A DNA stretch of 64,000 nucleotides. Origin: Brachycybe producta. Taxonomy: Eukaryota; Arthropoda; Diplopoda; Playtdesmida; Andrognathidae. The stretch is taken from NCBI GenBank assembly GCA_036925085.1, contig JAUPFP010000001.1, positions 16,462,842 to 16,526,841 on the forward strand, in the 5' to 3' direction. The notes under the pieces are model-generated. The model was not told where the DNA came from. It was given only the letters and a program-made list of their open reading frames with translations, and searched no databases. Below, one piece after another: positions 46,770 through 56,132 of this stretch; the stretch's first letter is position 1, and every line of letters starts with the position of its first letter. The position numbers and the translations under genes were made by a program.

Positions 46770-46995
46770 TAAAAAAATGTTTATACAACATAATGAACTG
46801 TTAATTGTCAAAGCAGATAAAGGCAATAATACTGTAATTTTAGAAAAAAAAATACCTAAATAAAATGAATGAGCTACTTGAAGATCATTCCACTTATAAA
46901 AAGTGTAGTAATTTAACAAATTCCACACAAACAAAATCTAATAATTTAATAAGTACCTGGGAAAAATCTAAATTAATTGACATAAAACTAGCTTA
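46770..46995 (+). pseudogene. Penelope-like retroelement fragment
   Basis: Plus-strand fragments read LLIVKADKGNNTVILEKK, then (after a shift) YLNKMNELLEDHSTYKKCSN. KADKGN..V followed by Y..KM..LL.D..TY is the start of the RT region in Penelope-like elements. Only this piece is present. Confidence 0.65.
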
Positions 46996-47044
46996 AAGTC
47001 TTAAAATTTATAATCAGTGGGGTAGCTAGGCAACCGCAAGACCT

Positions 47045-47066
47045 GCAACTGCGGGGGGGGGGGGCG
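47045..47066. repeat. Poly-G tract
   Basis: A G-run of more than ten bases follows ACTGC. It is linked to the GGGGGTGCAA motif of the nearby palindromic repeat. Confidence 0.8.
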
Positions 47067-47269
47067 CAACAGGTTTGGGGGTGCAAAAAAACGAAATGAA
47101 AGTTATGTATTTTCAAAAATAATTTAATAAATTAAGCGAGTGATTCCGAATCGCTCGCTTAATTTACTTAGTTAATTTCGAAAATAAATCGACTTTTAAA
47201 AACTACATACTTGCACCAGTAAATCTTCATAGAGATCAATGGGCACGGCGGAATAATGGTAGGGCTTCT

Positions 47270-47540
47270 CGGAAAAATATTAGGAACAGTCGACAGGTTA
47301 GGTCTAGTTAAATTAAGCTTGTTGCAGGGGTCTGTGGGCGCAGCCTCCTGTTTTTAAAGAATTATTATTAAATCAAATTAGTTCATTGTTCGACTGTTCC
47401 CTAATTTGATTAACGAGAAGAACGGTCAGAACAATGGACAAATTTGTTTTAATAAATTTTTAAAAAATGAGGGGTTGCACCCCCAGACCCCTACAACAGG
47501 CTTAATTTCCTAACTTTTCCTAACCTTCCGACTGTTCCTA
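47270..47540. mobile_element. Inverted-repeat element with CAGGGGTCTG arms
   Basis: Left AATTAAGCTTGTTGCAGGGG and right CCCCTACAACAGGCTTAATT are near reverse complements. TAGGAAC.GTC and GACTGTTCCTAA flank them. It has no coding capacity. Confidence 0.7.
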
Positions 47541-47689
47541 ATGTTGTTCAGACCTGTACCGCCGGTCATCAAAATAGCACCCCCACCCAGTATAAGGGCT
47601 ATGTGGAGAGTAATGTTTTAAGTGTTGGGGGCACAGCCAAGCCTAGCTATGCTACTGTTTATAATGCCATTTGTCCTAGGATATATGAA

Positions 47690-47852
47690 CTGCCTAAATA
47701 CTATACCCCGAGGTTACTCCACCTGGGGAGGACAGTGACCCTACCTGGAGTTCATGTCGTCCGCCGGGCTGCCTACTATAGCATCCTAGCAGACAACATC
47801 AGGATTTAGTCTGCTCCTTCTAATTAAAGAAGGAGCAAAACTGGGTCGTCAC
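47690..47852 (-). repeat. Type B LTR fragment
   Basis: It matches the terminal part of the element 2 LTR, from CTCCACCTGGGG to GGAGCAAAACTGGGTCGTCA plus CA. No partner was found. Confidence 0.75.
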
Positions 47853-47934
47853 ATAAGCTCAATTCCCAAATATTTATGAGTCAAGTGAAAGGAGTGGATT
47901 AGAAGTTATAATATTGAGACGTTTTGGGCTCGCC

Positions 47935-50490
47935 GCTTTATTTTTATTAGCACTCTTTCATTTTGTGGGTTTTAAAACTTCGTTGTCACCCTGTATCTTG
48001 TGTAGCTTCTGGGCCACTCAGTACTTTTGGGTACCAAGTGACCCGCTCCGGCATACTTCACCTGCTCAGAGAGAAATCATCAAATCGACACTACGTGATG
48101 TTGGATGCTGGCATCGTGGGCCCATCCAAAAGTCTGTATGCAAGTCCGGTAGTGATTGTCAAGAAGAAGAATGGTCAGCATCGATTTTGTATCGATTATC
48201 GCATATTTAATGCTCAGACCAAACCTGACCAATATCCGCTACCATGGATAGATGACGCTTTCAACTCACTTTCTGGAGCCACGATTTTTGCAACCTTAGA
48301 TTTGCTATCATATGTTATTGGCAATTTCCGGTGGAAGAAAGTGATAGAGAGAACTTGGTTTTCGTATGCACAAATGGCCTCTACGAATTTAACAGAATGC
48401 CGTTTAGATTAATGAATGCACCTGCAACAATGCAGCTGCCACAAATGGCAGGCCACAAGTGGGAGACCTGCCTAGTCTATTTGGGTGACAGTGTCATCTT
48501 TGCAAAAGACTTCGAAGAGTTCCTGAAGAGATTGAAAGATATATTGGTGCTCATACGGAATGCCAATTTGTCTTCAACCGAGGAAGTGTTTCTTTGGAGA
48601 AGATGAGATCAACTACCTTGGCCACAAGATCAGTACCCTTGGTATTCGACCTGATGAAGAAAAGGTGCAGACCATCCAAGGATTTCCTGCACCTAAGAAC
48701 ATGACTGACGTAAGAAGCTTCCTTGGAATGACCGGATACTACAATCATTTCATCTAGAACTACTCCAAGATCGCCAGACCTATGCAAGCCCTCGTCAAGG
48801 ACATAGACTTCAAATGGACTGACAACTGTGAGGTGACTTTCAATAGTCTGAAAAAGGCTATTTGCTCTGCTCCGATTCTAACTTTGTATGATCCGGAGGC
48901 AGAAATTGCCTTGCATACTAATGCTTGTGATATTATAGCTGAAAACTCCAGGGGGGCAGAACAAACCTCGGAACGACTGAAAAAGAGTGTCTGGCAATCG
49001 TTTATGGCATAGCAAAAGCCAGACCGTATGTTTTTAACCGAAAGTTCAAAGTATTTACCGATCATAAGGCTCTGTGCTATTTTAAAACAGCACAGAATCT
49101 TGATGGCCGATTAGGTAAATAGCAGATGAAACTACAACTGTATGATTATGAAGTAGTTTACAAGAAAGGTAAAACGCACATGAACGCCGACTGTCTTACG
49201 TTACGAGAGCAACGTTCTTGCTAGTTGGAAGCAGAAGAATGGAGAAATGGAAGCTCTAGAGGATCTTCACATATTTACAGTCTACAGCGAATTCCAGTAG
49301 GAAGGGGAGCAATCCCTTGATGAAGAACTTCTCATCAAAGAATCTCTCCAGAAGAACCGACTGCATCCCTATCACAAAAAATTTGCGATAGTGGATGACG
49401 TTTTGTAACATATGAAGTATGAAAACACAGTGCCAGTACTAACGTGTACTGTGCCCCGACAATTGAGAATTGAAATTCTCGAAATGCTCCACGATGTGCC
49501 TGAGGCCAGACATTTCGAATTCACCAAGACAACTAAGAGAATCCAGAAGGAATGCTACTAAAAAATGATGAAAGCAGATGTCGCCGACTATGTCAGGTCG
49601 TGCCACACATGTCAACGAACGAAACTGTCACACCAAAAAGTACCTAGATTGCTTCAGCCAATCATTGTGAGAAATCGAGTGTTGGGGAATGGACTGCGTT
49701 GGTCCACTTCCAAAATCAGTTGGAGGTGTCTAGCATATTCTAATTGCAGTAGACTATGCGACGAAGTATTGCATCACCAAGGCAGTGGCAAGAGCAACCG
49801 CTCAGGCAGCAATTGCCTTCGTCAGTGATAAAATTGTTAACAAATTTGGAGTTCCTCAGAAGATCATCACCGATCGAGGGCCCAAATTCTTGAGTAACGA
49901 AACTAAAGTATTTTTCAAGTCTTGCAAATCCAGCACGCCACAACTACAGCCTATCATCCTCAAGGGTTGGCAGAGAGAACAAATCACACGGTAATGGAGG
50001 TTGTGAAACATCACTTGGATGTCCTTCAGCTACAGGCTGATTGGAAAAATAAACTAGGTGACGTGGTTATGGCCTACGATCTGGTAGAATATAACAACAT
50101 TCTCACCATATCGATTAATGTTCGGGTGTGAGCCAAGGACCACGTTGGATAACGATGCCATGTGCTCCTATCATGCCACCACCCGTGACACACGAAGCAG
50201 AGCAGTCCGATCCAGCCTTGGATGCTTCTAAAAGAAATATCGAAGCTGCCCAGGAGTTGCAGAAAAGAAACTACATTCTGAAACATCGTATGATTCCGGG
50301 CTACAAACCGAGTCAGAAAGTGTTGATAAGAGATCGTGTGCCAAAGCCAGGAATGGCTCAGAAACTAATCTGGCCATATAAAGAACCCAGCTTTGTCACC
50401 AAAAAACTAACCAATCTAGTCTACTATATCGAGTATGTTACTCGATCTGGTTTGACTATGAGAGACACCGATCTGGATACTTGATACGGG
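47935..50490 (+). pseudogene. Ty3/gypsy pol remnant of the second lineage (RT, RNase H, integrase)
   Basis: RT starts near 48060 with VMLDAGIVGPSKSLYASPVV and HRFCIDYRIFNAQTKPDQYP. The usual YLDD is YLGD here (48479), a catalytic change. RNase H (48890-49200) and the zinc-binding integrase N-terminus (CHTCQRTKL, 49604) follow. The integrase core has KIITDRGPKFLSNETK (second Asp) and AERTNHT (Glu). The C-terminus is QKVLIRDRVPKPGMAQK (50313 onward). Several stops and shifts break it. It lies in intron 1, opposite in orientation to the host gene. Confidence 0.88.
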
Positions 50491-52030
50491 ATACTTGTCA
50501 CCAACAACCTTTTTATTTAAGGCTCTAAAATCCACAACTAGTCTATGACTACCATCAGGCTTCCCAACCAACATACAAGGTGTGGAATAGGGACTCAATG
50601 AGTGTCTGATAATTTTGGCTTTCAGCAGCTCATCAATTTTCTCTTGTAAAATGGCTTCTTGTTTTTGTGGAACTTTATAAAATCTAATGAAAACAGGTTC
50701 TCGGTCTGTAAGAACCACTTCTTGCTCTACTACCTTAGTAGAAGTGAGGTCTTCGAAAGTTAAAGCAAACACATCCTTGTTTTTGTAAAGAATCTCCTCC
50801 ATCATTTTCTTAAACTCAGGATCAACCCCCTTCAAGCATTCGGAAAACCATGCTAAAGGTTTTGTTCCATTGAGTCTTTTTTCAATTAAATTTATTACTT
50901 CCATTCTCTCACTTTTTTGAGTTTCAATTGGAAGGTTTTTGTACCATACAAGATTTGTTTTTGGATCAAACTGTAACCCTAATATTTATTCCAAAAATAA
51001 TGTTATACTTGGGTGGCAAGTTATACTGGCTTACATATACTTGTACTTTTTCTGTTTTCTTTGGACTGAGTCAAATTGGAATTTCAAACCATGGAAATGG
51101 TTTGCCATTTGCAGCAACTATTTCAACTATCCGTTTTTCTTGGATAGGAGTAATACAATGGGAATTTTTCCTTTTAACTTGTTCAAAAATGTTTCTAGAT
51201 AAAACAGAAATACCAGCACCAGTATCATACAAAATTTTAACAGAAGTTCCTTTCATCTGTGCCAAAATGATGGGACAAGTCATTGTGTCCAACAGGTTTA
51301 ATTGTACATACAATTTTGGATCATTACTCCCCCTCGTACGCATATGGAACTTTGAGGGAGGTCCAAGTTTCCTGTCTACCATTTGTCCTATGTGTTTGGT
51401 TCTTGTACGGATTTCTAAACGGAACCCGTCCACCCTTTCTTGGAGCTCGACATTCCTTAGAGATATTTCCAAACCATCCACAATTGTAACATTGCCTGGT
51501 GGCATTATTTGACTTTGGGTGCTTCCCGACCAACATTCTCCGGCAAAAACATTCAACTTGTTTTCTGTTGAATGCAGTGGTTTTGTTTTGTTTCTCTGCA
51601 GGTGGTTTTTGTTTATACTTCTCTTCAATAGCTTGAATCTCTTTTTTACTTTGTATTTGTAACTTAATTTCTCTTCTAATTTTTTTTATTTTGTCATTGT
51701 CTTTTTTAGTGTTATCTTTCTTGTCTTCCTCTGCTTCTAAAACATTTAGACTAAAACGATTTCCTGTTAATTTTTCAATCTCTTCTTTTGCGAGAATAAT
51801 TTTAATTGTTTCCTCCAGATCTTCTGGATTTCGGGACAGAACAAAACGTTTAATGCGGGGTATCAGACCTTTAATGATCTGGGTTTGAACCATACCATCG
51901 CGAATGATGATTTGGTCTTCTGTGGGCTTTTCACCAATGAATGCCCTACCAAGAGTTCTCACTCTGGAAATAAATTCTATTGCTGATTCAGGACCATGGA
52001 GAGTTGCAGATAATATGACATTCCTACGAC
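50480..52030 (-). pseudogene. Third Ty3/gypsy lineage, gag-protease-RT start
   Basis: Read on minus: 52030-51324 is gag with SATLHGPESAIEFISR, a Lys/Glu-rich middle and one knuckle CYNCGWFGNISKEC. 51628-51071 contains the protease motif LYDTGAGISVLS. 50904-50416 carries the RT start (LLKAKIIRHSLSPYSTPCML, GSHRLVVDFRALNKK). It breaks at about 50480 against the end of the other gypsy remnant. The open frames are long and overlapping, so it is a fairly young fragment. Confidence 0.87.
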
Positions 52031-52531
52031 GTAACGTCCCTCCTCAGGTATGTAGAGGCATGGAAACCCCCTCCATCAGGTCGTAGTGGCCCAGATAGTA
52101 GGTGTTTACTGGCCGTGTATTTTGTTGCCAGAGTGCCCAGCAGTTGTTCAGCAGTCACTCGCACCGCACTTTTTGGCAGAGTGGTCAGTATACAGGCAAT
52201 CTCCCGGTCATTACTGTTGGCATGCGGAATGGTGTGCCACTTGCAGATGGTGCAAGGGCGCCGGCAGTGGCTCTGGAATTGTTTGAGCTGTGGCAACATG
52301 GGCCTCAGAGGCAGTGGATGTTGATAGGTAGACTGCATGTGCTATGTCATTCCCGACTTCTTCCTTGGCTTTGGGGTGGCCTGTGGCAGTCATTTTCCTC
52401 TATACATGTGTATGGGCGGGGGAAGACATTATTCGTCGTCTTATTGCTTCGTGACATCTTATTCCACTTTTGATAATTTTTGAAGTGCTGGCTGCCAGCC
52501 CGGTGTTGTCTATATACTCGCCCCCATATAC
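52031..52531. other. Unidentified segment between gypsy gag and the LINE
   Basis: Both strands are open over about 52024-52470. A minus frame reads ACILTTLPKSAVRVTAEQLL, which could be retroelement Gag, but I cannot assign it. Confidence 0.3.
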
Positions 52532-53332
52532 TTGTATCGCCTTGTCGTGGTGTGGGGGCTTGTCGGGTCCTCCGAGGGCTGTGTCGTCACAGGTCCAACC
52601 AAGGCAGAGTGGCCTCGGAGATTAACCCTACTAAATGATACAATATTCTTTTCTGAACTGCATTTCTTCCTTTCTTGTGCAGTTACAACTCATAATTCCC
52701 TACCTGATGCATTTGCATCTTTCTTGCGGAAACCACACTATCTTCCCATGTGGTGACCACGGTCAATTTCATCTGACCTTCCCAAACTCAGCTTAAGCCC
52801 CAGAGCTAACCCGCTCTGGAGAAAGCTAGTCTACAACTGGAGAATATTCAAGGTTGTAGACGCAACTTTCAGGCTGTTCATAAAATTGACATAAGACCGA
52901 AAATGGCTATGAAATGGATTATCTATGAAACCTTCCACGTGGGGAATACTCTCCCAGGTCTATCCAGTCTGAGAAGGAGACACGTGACTATGGTAGACTC
53001 TCGATGGGTTGACGTCTACCGCAACAACTGCTCTGGCACGATGGCTAGGTACAACTTCTTGTCAGGTACTGGTGTTTTCGCCCTGGACCTATTGGCACGG
53101 TCCAAGGCATTGACTAGGCATAGTGGTCAGATCTATCACCCAGAAAGGGTCTAGGGTAGTAAGGGCGAGCAGGGTGGGCCGTGGCGACCTCTGGTCATTA
53201 GGGTTTGCCCAGGGTCCAAGTCGTCTCAGGCCGGAGACCCGTTAGCGCTCCTTGGCAAGCACCCTGTTGGAGGGGTGTGATCTATGCCAACCTGTTAGCC
53301 GATGAAACCTGAAGAAATATTTGTTGCAACGT
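52532..53332 (+). promoter_or_regulatory. 5' UTR and presumed internal promoter of LINE copy 1
   Basis: The first ~110 nt are strongly conserved with copy 2 (TTGTCGGGTCCTCCGAGGGC, ACAGGTCCAA) and can fold through CCGAGG/CCTCGG. Such elements usually carry an internal promoter; no specific box was identified. Confidence 0.5.
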
Positions 53333-54964
53333 ATGATGGATGACGATAATTTAGTACCTCTTTCCTCTGCATCGATTATCGACGGTGCAGAGAAGGGCCC
53401 CTCTCTTGTAGAGGGGTCATTACTAGATGAGAAGTTCCAAGAGCTATGGCCGACATTGTGCCCAAAAATAACCGCTGACGCAGAACGCTTATTGAAAGAT
53501 TATTGCGATAAAAACACTGGAGTTTCGACGGGAGCAAAATTGAGACTTAAGTCCACTTTTTACAAAACGGTCGAAAGACAGACAAAAACTGAATTGATTA
53601 ATAGATTAAAAATGGAACTTCAGACAGTATCAGGCACTTTAAGACCACGAACAGCTAGCCTAGGAAGTTATCCAGGAATGGGTGGGGCTGAGATGACCAT
53701 GCTTAATTTAACTGATCCTAAAGAACCAAGAAACAATACGGGAAAACGCAGGCGTTTTGAGCAGGATGAAAATGATCCTAATAAAAGTAATCCCGAGATA
53801 ACGATTGAGGACGACTCGGAAGAAGACCCTTTCCTTATGCCCCCGAAAAGTCTATTAAGAGAGTTCTACAAGCATATTGATTTGATTAGAGGGGCAATAA
53901 CTCGGGAAAATAATAAGATTTATTTTAATCGTGCTGAACAAATGCAGGCTATGATGGGGTTAGATGGGGCCATCAAAACGTTTAATATTATGGGGGAAAT
54001 TAATCACAACTTAGAAATCAAATTAACTAAAATGGAGGGGATGAAGATGATCAAACCCCCAAGTCTGGTTAAAAATCCTCCTCAAACGGGATCAGATACC
54101 AGGGGCACGTACGCATCCCAATTAGTAAAACCACTAAAGGATGGGGACATGCGAAGCATGGTTAAAACTTATGATAACTCAATCAAGAAACCATTGGAAA
54201 AAAAGAGCAAGGAGATGGACTATACGATTTTGGTGCGTTCGGGAGAGGAAAAAATGACACCCAAATTAATTCGTGAAGACCTCCAAAGGAAGATTTCTAC
54301 GGACGATATAGGGGGTAACCCCAAAAGAATCAGGGAGGCACGAAATGGGGCTCTGGTTATTGTTGCTCAAAACGAACAACAGAGGAACAGATTAATCGAG
54401 GAGCTCAAGGATATAAGGGAATACTCCGTAACGAAGGTTAAGGCAAGGGTTCCCAAGATTAAAATCACAGGAGTTGACGCTGACAAATCTAAGTCTGAAA
54501 TTCTCAACGAAGTCTTGAGCTCCAACGAAAATTTGGTTGCTCAGGTCGGGGGCGAAACAGTCTTTAAGAGGGAGTTTAATATCGTGCATGAACGCACATG
54601 CCGAAACCCTCAGAGGAAAAATATTATTGTGGAGGTATCACCAGCAATTTATAATGTCTGTGCAAAAGAGTGGAAGATTTGTATTGGATGGGCCCGTCAT
54701 AGCATCGAGGAGCATGTGGACGTCCTGCAGTGCTTTAAATGCAACGAGTACGGCCATAGGGCGGGGGAGTGTACTGCAAAATTTAAAGGGTGTATCAATT
54801 GCGGCGGGGACCACCTGGTTAACGAATGTCCATCAGACCTACCGGATTGTAGTAACTGTAGGAAGCGAGGGATAGAAATTAGGGGACATAATGTTATGGA
54901 TAGAAAATGTCCAATATACGGACAAATGAGAGATAGAAGCAAACTGCAAGTTTTTTATGGCTGA
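53333..54964 (+). CDS. LINE ORF1 (Gag-like RNA-binding protein)
   Basis: It encodes 543 residues from the tandem ATGs at 53333. The frame is open a little further upstream without an ATG. The N-terminal half is charged with a KRRRFEQDENDP stretch and a predicted helical middle. At about residue 467 three zinc knuckles begin: CFKCNEYGHRAGEC (CX2CX4HX4C), CINCGGDHLVNEC (CX2CX3HX4C) and a looser CSNC...H...C. Three C-terminal knuckles are typical of ORF1 in the I/R1 group; the protein coats the RNA. The TGA overlaps the ATG of ORF2 by 8 nt (ATGGCTGA), suggesting reinitiation or leaky coupling. Confidence 0.92.
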   Translation: MMDDDNLVPLSSASIIDGAEKGPSLVEGSLLDEKFQELWPTLCPKITADAERLLKDYCDKNTGVSTGAKLRLKSTFYKTVERQTKTELINRLKMELQTVSGTLRPRTASLGSYPGMGGAEMTMLNLTDPKEPRNNTGKRRRFEQDENDPNKSNPEITIEDDSEEDPFLMPPKSLLREFYKHIDLIRGAITRENNKIYFNRAEQMQAMMGLDGAIKTFNIMGEINHNLEIKLTKMEGMKMIKPPSLVKNPPQTGSDTRGTYASQLVKPLKDGDMRSMVKTYDNSIKKPLEKKSKEMDYTILVRSGEEKMTPKLIREDLQRKISTDDIGGNPKRIREARNGALVIVAQNEQQRNRLIEELKDIREYSVTKVKARVPKIKITGVDADKSKSEILNEVLSSNENLVAQVGGETVFKREFNIVHERTCRNPQRKNIIVEVSPAIYNVCAKEWKICIGWARHSIEEHVDVLQCFKCNEYGHRAGECTAKFKGCINCGGDHLVNECPSDLPDCSNCRKRGIEIRGHNVMDRKCPIYGQMRDRSKLQVFYG

Positions 54965-56132
54965 TATAGTATTCCTAAAGATTATGCAGGTTAACCTGGG
55001 TAAAGGGAAAGAAGCTGAATCCTGCTTAGAAAGGTCAGGGGGAGAATACGACATACTTTGTATCCAGGAACCGCACCCTGGTATGGTAAACAAGATTACC
55101 TTTATGGGAGGTAGTATAATTAGGCATGATGTTCGTCCAAAAGTCATAATAATAACCCGAGGGAATAAATTTTGTGGTACTGTTGTAACCCAATTCCTTA
55201 GTCCTAATATAGCGGTTATTAGGGTCGAGTTCGAAGGTACTACTTTCCACGTAGTTAATATCTATATAGAGCCTAATGGGCAAATAGAAAGGATCCTAAG
55301 TTCTATCGCCGAAATAGTAAATATTGTTAAGTCCCCTGTTCTTCTAGTGGGGGACTTTAACGCGAAACATCCATTATGGGGCTCCCACGACTCAGATGCA
55401 AGAGGAAATGTTTGCGTTGAGTTTGCAGTAACGTACAAGTTTGATATTCTTAACAACCCATCCTGGGGACCAACTTTTATATCAACGAATGGTCAGGGGT
55501 GGATAGACCTATCAATGTCCTCCAAACTCGATATAACTGATTGGAAGGTTCTTCCAATAGAAACTATGAGTGACCATAGGTATATCACTATGAGCTTGCA
55601 AGCAACAAAACTCCAGAATAATCCTCCCCTGCCCAAATTTAAGTGGAAGAAAGCGGACTGGGGTAAATTTGAGTCAATATTGGCCGAATCTATAAGGGCT
55701 ATGGGTCTTTCACTGGCTATTGACAGCGAAGTTAATGTGTTGCAGGAGGCATTAATATCTGCTTGCCAAAACTCAATGGAAGTATATAGGCGAAAACCTA
55801 AAAACATATGTACCTGGTGGTCCCCATCTCTCCAGTTATTGCGAACTAAAGTTAGAAGAGCAAGGAAAAACTATCAGAAATCATATGGGAGCCCTAATAG
55901 AATAATACTGGGAGAGGAATTTAAGGCAATTAGGAATAAATTTAAGGAGGAAATAAAACTTGCAAAAAGTAACTCATGGAAGGAATTTTGTCATTCCGCC
56001 TCTAATAAGGATGCCTTTAGCCTTCCATATAAAATTCTGTCTGGTAAAAACAGACCTGTCCAGGTTGTTAGAACTTTAAAAAGGCAGATGGCCAATGGAC
56101 TATTGGGGAGCAAGATACCATGTCCTACTTAA
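54957..56132 (+). CDS. LINE ORF2, endonuclease part (0 frame)
   Basis: It encodes 391 codons from an ATG inside the end of ORF1. The APE-type endonuclease motifs are complete: MQVNLGKGKEAE (Asn), YDILCIQEPH (Glu), LLVGDFNAKHPLWGS (Asp, Asn) and SDHRYITM (His). It nicks the target DNA. After the domain comes a basic linker (TWWSPSLQLLRTKVRRARKN) that normally leads straight into RT. The useful frame runs to RTLK at 56081. The remaining codons to the TAA at 56132 do not resemble the family, whereas the -1 frame continues with a natural linker (DGQWTIGEQDTM). Confidence 0.92.
   Translation: MADIVFLKIMQVNLGKGKEAESCLERSGGEYDILCIQEPHPGMVNKITFMGGSIIRHDVRPKVIIITRGNKFCGTVVTQFLSPNIAVIRVEFEGTTFHVVNIYIEPNGQIERILSSIAEIVNIVKSPVLLVGDFNAKHPLWGSHDSDARGNVCVEFAVTYKFDILNNPSWGPTFISTNGQGWIDLSMSSKLDITDWKVLPIETMSDHRYITMSLQATKLQNNPPLPKFKWKKADWGKFESILAESIRAMGLSLAIDSEVNVLQEALISACQNSMEVYRRKPKNICTWWSPSLQLLRTKVRRARKNYQKSYGSPNRIILGEEFKAIRNKFKEEIKLAKSNSWKEFCHSASNKDAFSLPYKILSGKNRPVQVVRTLKRQMANGLLGSKIPCPT

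Noticed and set aside
53321-53332. Start of LINE ORF1 at 53321
   Set aside because: The codon there is TTG. In an animal genome the tandem ATGs at 53333 are the plausible start.
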